Shown here: positions 17,715 to 25,608 of the stretch, in pieces | Layout of the letters: each line of letters begins with the position of its first letter | Position numbering within the stretch: position 1 is the stretch's first letter | From: Candidatus Pelagibacter sp. | Lineage (GTDB): Bacteria > Pseudomonadota > Alphaproteobacteria > Pelagibacterales > Pelagibacteraceae | Direction of reading: 5' to 3' | NCBI GenBank assembly: GCA_028097645.1 | Contig: JAOHEU010000001.1 | Span: forward strand, 28,397 to 92,396 | DNA: 64,000 nt | Notes under the pieces: generated by a model | What the model was told of the DNA's origin: nothing | Databases searched by the model: none | The model's input: the letters and a program-made list of their open reading frames with translations, nothing else | Program-made: the position numbers and the translations under genes

Positions 17715-18759
17715 GAATTTTAATATCTTTTTCATTGATACTTAAAAATACTTCTTCTCCTACTTTAAATACGTCGTTTGTATCTCCTGAAACAACATAT
17801 AAATTTCCTATTTTTGAGTTTAAAATATATTGATAGCTACTACCAACAAAAGAGGCATTTTTAATTGTTGCATGAATACAATTATTGTCATTGTTTCTTT
17901 TAATTTTAATTTTTTCTGGCCTTAAAGCTAAAGTAACTTTACCATTTAAATCTTGATTACTTTTAATCTTTACACTCATTTCAGCTAATTTGAGTTCGTA
18001 GGTATCTGATTGTTTGTTAATTATTTCAGCAGAGACATCATTTGCATCACCAATAAAATTAGCAACAAATTTATTTTTTGGAAAATTATAAAGATCTTTA
18101 GGACTTCCTTGTTGAGCAATTACTGCTTTATTCATAACGATAACTTTATCTGATATTGCTAAAGCTTCTTCCTGGTCATGTGTTACATAAATTGTTGTTA
18201 CTCCAAGTTTTTGTTGAATTTCTCTTATATCTTCACGAACTTGTCTTCTAAGTTTTGCATCCAAATTTGAAAGAGGTTCATCAAATAATAATACTTTTGG
18301 TTTTAGTACAATTGCTCTTGCGACAGCTACTCTTTGTTGCTGACCTCCAGATAATTCTGATGGCATTCTGTTTTCATATCCATCTAAGTTTACTAATTTT
18401 AAAGTTTCTAATGCTTTTTCTGTATATTCCTCTTTATTTACATTGATCATTTTTAATCCATAAGAAACATTTTCAATAACACTCATATGTGGGAATAAAG
18501 CATAAGACTGGAATACCATCGAAACATCCCTGTCAGTTGCTGGCAATATAGTAACGTCTTCATTATCAACTAAAATTTTTCCACTTGTGGCTCTTTCAAG
18601 CCCTGCAATTATTCTTAATGAAGTTGTTTTTCCACACCCAGATGGACCAAGTAAAGTAGTTAAAGTTCCAGCTTCAAAAATACAACTAACATTATCAACA
18701 GCCACAGTTTCATTAAATTTTTTTGTTATATTTTCAAATTTTACTTCAGCTTTTTTCAT
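17704..18759 (-). CDS. ABC transporter ATP-binding protein (Fbp/Afu/Pot type)
   Basis: A 351-residue ATPase with Walker A GPSGCGKTT at 38-46, signature LSGGQ at 136-140, Walker B VLLFDEP at 156-162 and a C-terminal TOBE region. It belongs to the FbpC/PotA/AfuC group. Its ATG shares its first base with the stop of the fused permease gene, so the two are coupled. Together with the permease and binding protein it makes a complete three-gene importer. The cargo (ferric iron, aminoethylphosphonate or a sugar phosphate) must come from the binding protein, discussed there. Confidence 0.92.
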   Translation of the reverse strand: MKKAEVKFENITKKFNETVAVDNVSCIFEAGTLTTLLGPSGCGKTTSLRIIAGLERATSGKILVDNEDVTILPATDRDVSMVFQSYALFPHMSVIENVSYGLKMINVNKEEYTEKALETLKLVNLDGYENRMPSELSGGQQQRVAVARAIVLKPKVLLFDEPLSNLDAKLRRQVREDIREIQQKLGVTTIYVTHDQEEALAISDKVIVMNKAVIAQQGSPKDLYNFPKNKFVANFIGDANDVSAEIINKQSDTYELKLAEMSVKIKSNQDLNGKVTLALRPEKIKIKRNNDNNCIHATIKNASFVGSSYQYILNSKIGNLYVVSGDTNDVFKVGEEVFLSINEKDIKILSD

Positions 18760-20957
18760 TATCCTAAGTTTCCTTGTAATATGCCTGCAGATTGATCTCT
18801 TCTTCCTAATTTACGTTTGCCTATTATTAATTGCATAAGCAATATTGTAAACAACATAACAACTATTAGTGCAGACGAATATACTATTGCTAGACCAAAG
18901 TCGTTATTTTCTAATCTTCCTAAAATGTATGAAACAGCCAAGTCATAATTTGCACTTACAAGGAAGATAACAGCACTAATTGCTGTCATTGCTCTTACAA
19001 AACTAAATACTAGAGATGCAGTGATTGCAGGTTTAAGTAATGGAAGAATTATGTTTCTAAATGTTTGGGAGCTGGATGCATTTAAAGTTGATGATGCTTC
19101 ATCTAAATGAGGATCAAGCTGGTTCATTGCAGCCATTCCAGCCCTTACCCCAACAGGCATATTCCTAAAAACAAAAGCAATTACTAAAATTATTCCTGTT
19201 CCTGTCAACTCAAGAGGAGGAACATTAAAAGCAAAAACATAACTTACCCCGATAACACTCCCAGGGATTGCGAAGCTTAACATGGTACCAAATTCAAAAG
19301 CATTTTTACCCTTAAATTTATGTCTTGTAAGAAGATAGGCTGTTAAAATACCGATTGCAGCTGTTGGTAATGCAGAAATTATTGCTATCGCAAATGTTGT
19401 GTTAAATGAATTCCACGCTGTACCAGTCCACAATAATCCTCTTTCTTTAACCCAATCAATGCTAAAAGCTTCAATATAATGTTTAAAGGTGAAACTATGA
19501 TCTACACCCCACATTTCAACAAAACCACCAAACATAATCATCAAATAAATAACAAATGTTAGGAATGCCCATGGAAGTACAGTTGAATAAATTATCCATT
19601 TAGTTTTCTTTGGAAGCTCAGGATGCATACCACTATCGCCTTTACCAGAAATTGAAATATAGGATTTTTTACCCAACCACTGGTTTTGTAAATAAAATAC
19701 TACGAGTACAACTGATAACAAAATCATTGCAAGTATCGCTGCTTTTGTTTCATCATATTGTGCACCAACAATTGCAAAAAATATTTCTGTAGATAAGACA
19801 TCATATTCTGCTCCTAGTACTAATGGATTACCAAAGTCTGCCAAGCTTTCAATAAAGCCAATTAAAAATGCATTTGCTATACCTGGTCTCATTAATGGCA
19901 AAGTAACAGTTTTAAAAACTTGCCACTTAGAAGCTCTCAATGTTTGTGATGCCTCTTCCATTGATGGGCTAACACTTTCAACAACTCCGATTAAAATTAA
20001 AAATGCAATAGGGGTAAAAGCTAGAGTTTGGGCAAACCATATTCCTGGTAAACCATAAATCCATCTGGAAGGTTCAATATCAAAACCCCATTCTAAAAAA
20101 GTACTTACTGCACCTGATCTTCCAAATAAAATTATTATTGCCAGACCAATTACAAAAGGGGGAGTGATTATTGGTAATACAGATAGTATTCTTATTGTTT
20201 TTTTAAACTTAAAACTAGTTCTTGCGATTAAAAGTGCAAAAGCTAATCCTAAAATTGTTGATGAAAATGCTGTAAGAGTTCCCATTGTAATTGTATTCCA
20301 AAAAACACCACAAGCATAATCGCTATAGAGACAATCCAGTCCCCAAATACCTTTATTTAATATTTTGTCTGAAAAATTACTTATTTCATAGCCACCTTCA
20401 GTCCCTTTAAAAGCAACTGTAAACATTCTAAAAATTGGGAAGAATACAAAAGTTGAAACTAAGATGATGATGCTTCCAATAGTACCAACGATAAAATTAT
20501 CACCATTTAGCCATCCTCTTGAAGATAAACCATGAGTAATATAAAAAATAAATGTACAACAGGTTAAAACTGCACCAGAACCTACTCCAAACTGATTTTC
20601 TACATCACCAAATATTGATTGAAAAATTTCAAAATTCCATCCTCTAATACCAATTGAAAATCCTTGAAGAAAAAAATAAAAAAAACCAATTAATCCTGAA
20701 TATAAAAAAATCTTTGAATAAAGAGGGTTATTTTGACTTAATTTAAGTGTTGCTAAAGGAAAGAATAGGGGAGCGGCTAAAGGTAATAGCCAATATTTTT
20801 GGTTTATAAAAACCTGAGGTAATACTGAACCATAATCTTCTAAAGAATATTCTTTAATCCAGTTAATAGAGAAAAACCCGTCACCTGTTACATACCAAGG
20901 AAAGATTAGGAAACCCAATCCTCCTATGAGCATCCAACAGATAACGAGTCCTCTCAT
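18759..20957 (-). CDS. Fused ABC transporter permease (FbpB/AfuB type)
   Basis: A 732-residue membrane protein holding two BPD_transp_1 domains in one chain. Four N-terminal hydrophobic segments are followed by the first channel domain (about residues 210-420; EAA loop EEASQTLRASKWQV) and the second (about 520-720; EAA loop DEASSTLNASSSQT). The duplicated arrangement is typical of FbpB and AfuB and lets one gene supply the whole channel. The extra N-terminal helices (about residues 1-170) are longer than in those families. The start lies inside a hairpin that spans the junction with the binding-protein gene. Confidence 0.9.
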   Translation of the reverse strand: MRGLVICWMLIGGLGFLIFPWYVTGDGFFSINWIKEYSLEDYGSVLPQVFINQKYWLLPLAAPLFFPLATLKLSQNNPLYSKIFLYSGLIGFFYFFLQGFSIGIRGWNFEIFQSIFGDVENQFGVGSGAVLTCCTFIFYITHGLSSRGWLNGDNFIVGTIGSIIILVSTFVFFPIFRMFTVAFKGTEGGYEISNFSDKILNKGIWGLDCLYSDYACGVFWNTITMGTLTAFSSTILGLAFALLIARTSFKFKKTIRILSVLPIITPPFVIGLAIIILFGRSGAVSTFLEWGFDIEPSRWIYGLPGIWFAQTLAFTPIAFLILIGVVESVSPSMEEASQTLRASKWQVFKTVTLPLMRPGIANAFLIGFIESLADFGNPLVLGAEYDVLSTEIFFAIVGAQYDETKAAILAMILLSVVLVVFYLQNQWLGKKSYISISGKGDSGMHPELPKKTKWIIYSTVLPWAFLTFVIYLMIMFGGFVEMWGVDHSFTFKHYIEAFSIDWVKERGLLWTGTAWNSFNTTFAIAIISALPTAAIGILTAYLLTRHKFKGKNAFEFGTMLSFAIPGSVIGVSYVFAFNVPPLELTGTGIILVIAFVFRNMPVGVRAGMAAMNQLDPHLDEASSTLNASSSQTFRNIILPLLKPAITASLVFSFVRAMTAISAVIFLVSANYDLAVSYILGRLENNDFGLAIVYSSALIVVMLFTILLMQLIIGKRKLGRRDQSAGILQGNLG

Positions 20958-20983
20958 TAATTCCTAATGTTATCTAGGAATTA
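20958..20983 (-). terminator. Hairpin spanning binding-protein stop and permease leader
   Basis: A perfect 9-bp inverted repeat (TAATTCCTA/TAGGAATTA, loop 8 nt) covers the last codons of the binding-protein gene and ends one base before the ATG of the permease. It has no T run, so it is likely an mRNA-stabilising or translation-controlling structure, not a terminator. Confidence 0.5.
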
Positions 20984-22007
20984 CAGATACGTCGTTGTCC
21001 CATTTAGATAACAGGCCTGCTCTAGTACTTTTATCTCCATAAACTTTAAAGTTATAATCAATTAAGTTTATAGTTGATAAATCTGGAGCATCAGGATCAG
21101 CTTGTGCTTTAGTATTAGATGGCACTTGCAAAGATTTTCCTGAAGTGAAGACCATAGTTTGAATTGGAGGACTTAAAGCCCAGTCATAAAACTTTTTAGC
21201 TTCCTTCATATTTCTTGCACCAGCAATAATACTCATAGATCCAACCTCATAACCAGTTCCTTCTTCAGGAGATACAGTTACAACAGGTAAACCTTTTTTA
21301 GTTTGTTTCACACCATCATGTTGGAAACAAATACCAATTAAGTTTTCACCTCTACCAGTTGCTTTAATTGGAGCAGAACCAGATTTGGTATATGTATTCA
21401 CATTCAAATGAAGTGCTTTCATATAATCCCAACCTTTATCTTCACCAAAAATCTGGATAATTGTTGCTAAAGTTGTGTAAGCAGTTCCAGATGAATTTGG
21501 GTTAGCTATTTGGATTTCACCTTTGTAAATAGGCTTAGTTAAATCCATCCATGATTTTGGAGCCGGTAAACCTTTTTTTGCTAAAAGTTCTTTATTGTAT
21601 CCAAAACCTAATGCACCAACATAAATACCAACAGATTTATAGTTCGCATTTACAGCTTGGTTTTGAGCTGCTGGTAATAAATCATTAAAATGTTTTGATT
21701 TATATTCTGTAGTCAAATTTTCTTGAGCAGCTGTAAGGTGTGGGTCACCTGTACCACCAAACCAAACATCTCCTTTTGGATTTGATGACTCTGCTTTAAT
21801 TTTTGCAAAAGTTTCACCACTACTTGCTCTTGTCATTGCAACTTTAGTGCCTGTTTCTTTTTCATAAGCTTGTTCAAGCATTTCACAAACATCAATTTCA
21901 ACACTGCAATACAAAGTAAGTTTTGCAGCAGAAGCCTTGTTTGTTAATCCGAACAATGTAAATAAAAGAACCAAAGCAATTGAAGCTAGTTTCATTATAT
22001 TTTTCAT
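20970..22007 (-). CDS. Periplasmic binding protein of Fbp/Afu family
   Basis: A 345-residue secreted protein with a signal peptide cleaved near residue 27 (ASA-AK). The start at 22007 is set by GAGG six bases upstream. It belongs to the FbpA/AfuA group. The adjacent tyrosine pair that binds iron in FbpA is not seen. Instead an adjacent H230-D231 and E254 lie exactly as far apart as the residues I recall for sugar binding in the hexose-phosphate binder AfuA. A phosphorylated sugar is therefore a reasonable alternative to ferric iron, which is the usual annotation. It is the first gene of a three-gene operon. Confidence 0.85.
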   Translation of the reverse strand: MKNIMKLASIALVLLFTLFGLTNKASAAKLTLYCSVEIDVCEMLEQAYEKETGTKVAMTRASSGETFAKIKAESSNPKGDVWFGGTGDPHLTAAQENLTTEYKSKHFNDLLPAAQNQAVNANYKSVGIYVGALGFGYNKELLAKKGLPAPKSWMDLTKPIYKGEIQIANPNSSGTAYTTLATIIQIFGEDKGWDYMKALHLNVNTYTKSGSAPIKATGRGENLIGICFQHDGVKQTKKGLPVVTVSPEEGTGYEVGSMSIIAGARNMKEAKKFYDWALSPPIQTMVFTSGKSLQVPSNTKAQADPDAPDLSTINLIDYNFKVYGDKSTRAGLLSKWDNDVSVIPR

Positions 22008-22168
22008 TATTTCCTCTCTAAGGTTAATATTTATTTTAAAAATGTATTATGAATCCTGCTTGGTTGTCACTATTTTTTTAAAAGTTATAAAATTACATAC
22101 AATTGTAGGTTTAAAAAAAATGGTATTTTCTTAATAATTAATATAAAATTTATTAAGGGTTGAAGGAT

Positions 22169-23014
22169 ATGGGAATTGTAACTAAGATTGCACCAATTTG
22201 TCTTGCATTAATCATGCTAGGACTTGGGCTTGGTTTATCGATAAAAGATTTTGTAAGAATATTAAGAGTTCCTAAAGATTTTTTTGTTGGATTTTTTTCA
22301 CAATTAGTAATTTTACCAATTGTTGCTTTAGGGGTAGCATTAATATTAGATCTACCTACTCCAATAGCCATAGGATTGATGATAATTGCAGCAGCACCAG
22401 GAGGTGTTACTTCAAATGTATTGACTAAATTTGCTAATGGAGATGTTGCTTTATCAATTTCATTAACTGCAGTTACAAGTTTATTAAGCATTATATCCGT
22501 TCCATTTATCGTTATAAATTCAGCTAATTTTTTTGGAGTTTCTGTTACATCAGATATTTCTATGACTGGTATTGCTTTAAAGATGGCATTGGTTGTAACG
22601 GTACCAGTTATTATTGGGATGATTATTAGAGGCTTAGCTGAAAATTTTATTTCATCTAAAATTAATATTATTAATAAAATGACTAGTTGGCTGTTTATAA
22701 TTGTCTTTGCAGCAATTTGGATTGAAGAAAAAGATAATATTTTAAATTATCTTGCACAAGCAGGTTTAGCTGTTTTAATTTTAAATATATCAATGATGAT
22801 AATAGCATTTTTTATTGCTAAAAAGTTTGTATCTGGTGTGGCTCAACAAAAATGTATTGCATTAGAGTGTGGTTTGCAAAATGGAACTCTAGCCGTGTTT
22901 GTTGCAACATTAATTTTTGATGATATTGCTTACGTTGTGCCTACAGCTGCTTATGCACTGATAATGTATATAACTGGTTTTATATTTATTTATATCTTAA
23001 GAAAATCTAATTAA
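22169..23014 (+). CDS. Bile acid:sodium symporter (BASS) family transporter
   Basis: A 281-residue integral membrane protein with about nine to ten hydrophobic segments. It carries the family's typical AAAPGGVTSNVLTKFANGD motif near residue 75 and the CGLQNGTLA motif near residue 235, both part of the sodium/substrate crossover. BASS carriers import organic anions such as pyruvate, pantoate or sulfonated acids with sodium. The ATG at 22169 is chosen because AAGGG lies nine bases upstream; a TTG at 22160 would leave no spacing. It is a single-gene unit, with no neighbour that tells the substrate. Confidence 0.88.
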   Translation: MGIVTKIAPICLALIMLGLGLGLSIKDFVRILRVPKDFFVGFFSQLVILPIVALGVALILDLPTPIAIGLMIIAAAPGGVTSNVLTKFANGDVALSISLTAVTSLLSIISVPFIVINSANFFGVSVTSDISMTGIALKMALVVTVPVIIGMIIRGLAENFISSKINIINKMTSWLFIIVFAAIWIEEKDNILNYLAQAGLAVLILNISMMIIAFFIAKKFVSGVAQQKCIALECGLQNGTLAVFVATLIFDDIAYVVPTAAYALIMYITGFIFIYILRKSN

Positions 23015-23017
23015 GAA

Positions 23018-23980
23018 TTAAGAACTAATAACTTTAATTTGATTAAACAATCTGTAGATAAAATTACTTAAACTTAACATATTTTTATCTTGTAAATTTT
23101 TACTCTTTTTAAAAGCGCTACCTTTGGCATCTAAAGAAATTAATTTTTTATCATTTATAATTAAAAATTTTTTATCTATTAACCATTTTAGTTTTCTTAC
23201 CACTGTAGGTCTTGGAATTCCTGTTATATCTGAAATAGACATTGCGTTAACACCTTTAGTATCTGATCCCATAATTTCTTCTCTATATGATTTGATACTT
23301 AATTTAGAAGGTTTAAAGTTTTTATTTTCAGTTGCGTTTAATACTACTAGTATAGCAACAGTTAAAGTTTCTAAATCTTTCACTTCTTCCCTCCATCTAT
23401 TTAAATAAACGAAGATAAATTTATTTAATTGATATAAACAAAAAGAAAAATTTTCTTTGATTGAATTAATGATTTCATCTAATTGAAAAACACTATCTGT
23501 TATTTTTTCTTCTTTTAGTAGTTTGTTAAACTCATTTAATAAAATGGAAAGATCCTTAAGTGTGTCAGTTGCTTTAGCATTAACAAATGTTGATTTATCA
23601 ACGAATATCTTCTTGCCAATTTTTTTGATTGATCCTTTTTTTTCCAGATCTAAAACTTTTCTTCTAACACTTTCTTTGGGTATCTTTAGATCATGAGAGA
23701 TATCTGAAATATTAATTTTCTCAATTTCAAGAGTTCTTTCTTTATAAAAAGACTCATAATCAATTATGAGAGCATTTTTTCTGTAAAATATTAGATTTTT
23801 ATGGATTAGATAAATAATGATTAAAAATTTATCAACATCATTGTAACGTTTATAAGCCCTAATAAGCCAATTGCTCATGAAATAAAAAAAATAGGACGAT
23901 AACAAAGCAAATTTTTTTTGAATTACCTTATTAATAATTTTTTCATCAATTTGAGAAGATATGCTAGGAAGTGATTTCAT
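23018..23980 (-). CDS. Putative regulator with two winged-helix-like domains (paralog 1)
   Basis: A 320-residue protein of unknown family. Two similar helix-turn-helix segments are visible: residues 90-130 (INISDIS..IPKESVRRK) and 247-285 (MSISDITGIPRPTVVRKL). Each is preceded by a mainly helical hydrophobic region, suggesting that the protein arose by internal duplication. It has the same length as the gene just upstream and aligns with it without evident gaps, so the two are tandem paralogs. A shared 14-bp element lies in its 69-base leader. DNA binding is inferred from the motif; no ligand domain was recognised. Confidence 0.7.
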   Translation of the reverse strand: MKSLPSISSQIDEKIINKVIQKKFALLSSYFFYFMSNWLIRAYKRYNDVDKFLIIIYLIHKNLIFYRKNALIIDYESFYKERTLEIEKINISDISHDLKIPKESVRRKVLDLEKKGSIKKIGKKIFVDKSTFVNAKATDTLKDLSILLNEFNKLLKEEKITDSVFQLDEIINSIKENFSFCLYQLNKFIFVYLNRWREEVKDLETLTVAILVVLNATENKNFKPSKLSIKSYREEIMGSDTKGVNAMSISDITGIPRPTVVRKLKWLIDKKFLIINDKKLISLDAKGSAFKKSKNLQDKNMLSLSNFIYRLFNQIKVISS

Positions 23981-24014
23981 AAAAAAAATTCTTTTTAAAA
24001 AAAGAAATTGATTA

Positions 24015-24028
24015 AGTCAACTCATTTT
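24015..24028 (-). promoter_or_regulatory. Shared element, copy 1 (upstream of regulator paralog 1)
   Basis: AGTCAACTCATTTT, differing by one base from the copy at 25050-25063. On the minus strand it contains TTGACT, a possible -35 box for the regulator gene at 23980. Likely operator or activator site. Confidence 0.45.
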
Positions 24029-24049
24029 CTATTTTTTAAGGAAATTTAA

Positions 24050-25012
24050 TTAAGAATTTATAATTTTTATTTGATTAAAAATTCTATATAGAAAGTTACT
24101 TAAATTTTTCATATTCAAATCTTGAAGCTCATTAGTTTTTTTTAAAGCTGCACCTGTTATATTCAAAGTAATTAATTTCTTTTCATCTATATGTAGAAAA
24201 TTATTTTTAATTAAATATCTTAATTTTCTAACAACAGTTGGTCTAGGAATACCCGTTATATCAGATAAAGACATGGCATTAACTCCAATATCATCAGAAC
24301 CTTGTGACAACTTAAAATATTTTTTTCTATTTAAATCTTTTGCTCTAAAACTTTTATTATCAATAGTGTTTAAAAGAACCACTAACCCAATGGCTAAAGT
24401 TTCTAAGTCAGTTACATTATTTCTCCAACGAGTAGTATAAATAAATAAAAATTTATAGAATTGATACCAACAAAAAGAAAAATTAGTTTTAATTGACTCT
24501 GAAATTTCATTGGTATTAAAAATTATATTGGTTACTTTTTCTTCTACCAATATTTCATTAAACTTACTTATTAAGATACTTAATTCTTTTAAAGTTTGTT
24601 CTGCTTTTGCTGTTGTAAAGGCAGATCTATCTACAAAAATCTTTTTTCCAGTTTTTTTAATTATTCCCTTTTTTTCTAATTCTTGAAGCTTACGTCTTAC
24701 ACTTTCTTTAGGTATTTTAAGATCATTTGAAATATCACTAATATTTATTTTTGGAATTTCTATTGATTTATCATTATAAAATGTATCGTAATTAATCACT
24801 AATCCATTTTTTCTAAAGAAAATTAAATCTTTATTGATGAAGTAGATCAAAATTACAAATTTATCGATGTCTTGAAAAACATTGTATGAACGACTGAGCC
24901 AACTCGTTATTAAATTATAATAGGATGGCGCTATTTTACTAAAATTTTTATTAATAATTTTAAAGATTTTATCTTCATCAATTTGAGAACTTATACTAGG
25001 TAAAGCATTCAT
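24050..25012 (-). CDS. Putative regulator with two winged-helix-like domains (paralog 2)
   Basis: A 320-residue paralog of the adjacent gene. Strongest identity is at the N terminus (LPSISSQIDE) and in the two helix-turn-helix segments (about residues 90-130 and 247-285); the intervening helical parts are more diverged. It has no signal peptide and no recognised sensor domain. A promoter with TTGACT and CATATT, 17 bases apart, lies at 25027-25055, and its -35 box overlaps the shared element. The gene is divergent from a tail-anchored miniprotein gene. It may regulate both itself and those miniproteins. The family is unknown to me. Confidence 0.7.
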   Translation of the reverse strand: MNALPSISSQIDEDKIFKIINKNFSKIAPSYYNLITSWLSRSYNVFQDIDKFVILIYFINKDLIFFRKNGLVINYDTFYNDKSIEIPKINISDISNDLKIPKESVRRKLQELEKKGIIKKTGKKIFVDRSAFTTAKAEQTLKELSILISKFNEILVEEKVTNIIFNTNEISESIKTNFSFCWYQFYKFLFIYTTRWRNNVTDLETLAIGLVVLLNTIDNKSFRAKDLNRKKYFKLSQGSDDIGVNAMSLSDITGIPRPTVVRKLRYLIKNNFLHIDEKKLITLNITGAALKKTNELQDLNMKNLSNFLYRIFNQIKIINS

Positions 25013-25026
25013 TGCTTAAAAGACCC

Positions 25027-25055
25027 AATATGAACAAGTAGAAAGTTAGAGTCAA
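25027..25055 (-). promoter_or_regulatory. Promoter of regulator paralog 2
   Basis: On the minus strand TTGACT (25055-25050) and CATATT (25032-25027) are separated by 17 bases, about 15 bases before the start codon at 25012. The -35 box overlaps the conserved element, which suggests autoregulation. Confidence 0.5.
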
Positions 25056-25063
25056 CCCATTTT
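25050..25063. promoter_or_regulatory. Shared element, copy 2 (divergent intergenic region)
   Basis: AGTCAACCCATTTT lies between regulator paralog 2 and the first miniprotein gene. Downstream on the plus strand, CAATA, TTTAAT and GGTTAA recur with identical spacing before the second miniprotein gene. Confidence 0.5.
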
Positions 25064-25111
25064 GGACAATACATCTATTTAATAAGAGGTTTTTAGATGG
25101 TTAATTAAGCT

Positions 25112-25309
25112 ATGAGTATGGAAAGCTTAAATAGAACATCAGATGTTGTTCAGACCCCCTCTCAAATTGGAGATACCCCAATAAGAGTTAACGTTGATGT
25201 TCTAAAGCAAAGAATAATAGATCAGAAAAAAAAAGATAAATTTAAAAGAAATATTATAGTTTCAAGTGTTTGTGTTTCTATAGGTGTTTTAACAATTCTT
25301 TCTTCTTAG
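25112..25309 (+). CDS. Tail-anchored miniprotein 1
   Basis: A 65-residue protein with a hydrophilic N-terminal half, a basic juxtamembrane stretch (LKQRIIDQKKKDKFKR, about residues 31-46) and a C-terminal hydrophobic helix (about 47-64). It resembles the miniproteins at 25411 and 35546 in architecture and in the LxxR..KKxxxFK pattern. There is no signal peptide, so the N terminus probably stays in the cytoplasm with the helix in the inner membrane. No ribosome-binding site is evident. It is divergent from regulator paralog 2. I do not recognise the family. Confidence 0.65.
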   Translation: MSMESLNRTSDVVQTPSQIGDTPIRVNVDVLKQRIIDQKKKDKFKRNIIVSSVCVSIGVLTILSS

Positions 25310-25346
25310 AAATTATAATTTCTAAACCAAATATATATAAAAATTA

Positions 25347-25360
25347 GCCTTACCCATTTT
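25347..25360 (+). promoter_or_regulatory. Shared element, copy 3 (upstream of miniprotein 2)
   Basis: TACCCATTTT followed by CAATA, TTTAAT and GGTTAA. The gap between TTTAAT and GGTTAA is 15 bases, identical to that before miniprotein 1. This indicates a duplicated promoter; the 5' part of the element is less conserved here. Confidence 0.45.
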
Positions 25361-25410
25361 GATCAATATGAGTGTTTAATTTTTTACACAATGTTGGTTA
25401 ACTGTCCTTT

Positions 25411-25608
25411 ATGAGTAAAGAAGAGTTAGAAAAGACCCCTAACCATATTGAAAATAACTCCAATGAAACAGAGGCCACAAAAAATTTATGTGTGCATGAA
25501 TTAAGAAAAAGACTTAAAAATAAACAACGAAAAGAAAGTATTATCAAAGTAATTATTTTTTTTACTCTGATAATCCTTATCGGAGTTACATCTTTATTTT
25601 TTTATTAG
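25411..25608 (+). CDS. Tail-anchored miniprotein 2
   Basis: A 65-residue protein with an acidic, polar N-terminal half, a basic stretch (LRKRLKNKQRKE, about residues 31-42) and a C-terminal hydrophobic helix (about 46-64). Architecture, length and upstream promoter sequence match miniprotein 1, so the pair is probably a tandem duplication that has diverged in sequence. Its last 15 bases overlap the convergent Ldh_2 gene. No ribosome-binding site is clear. Function unknown. Confidence 0.62.
   Translation: MSKEELEKTPNHIENNSNETEATKNLCVHELRKRLKNKQRKESIIKVIIFFTLIILIGVTSLFFY

Noticed and set aside
22153..22491. Minus-strand frame of 112 codons in the BASS gene
   Set aside because: Shadow of a membrane protein gene; no start signal and Pro/Asn/Lys-rich composition unlike a real protein.
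23018..25608. Toxin-antitoxin reading of the regulator and miniprotein genes
   Set aside because: The miniproteins are divergent, not cotranscribed with a cognate antidote, and the regulators are far larger than usual antitoxins; there is no direct support.
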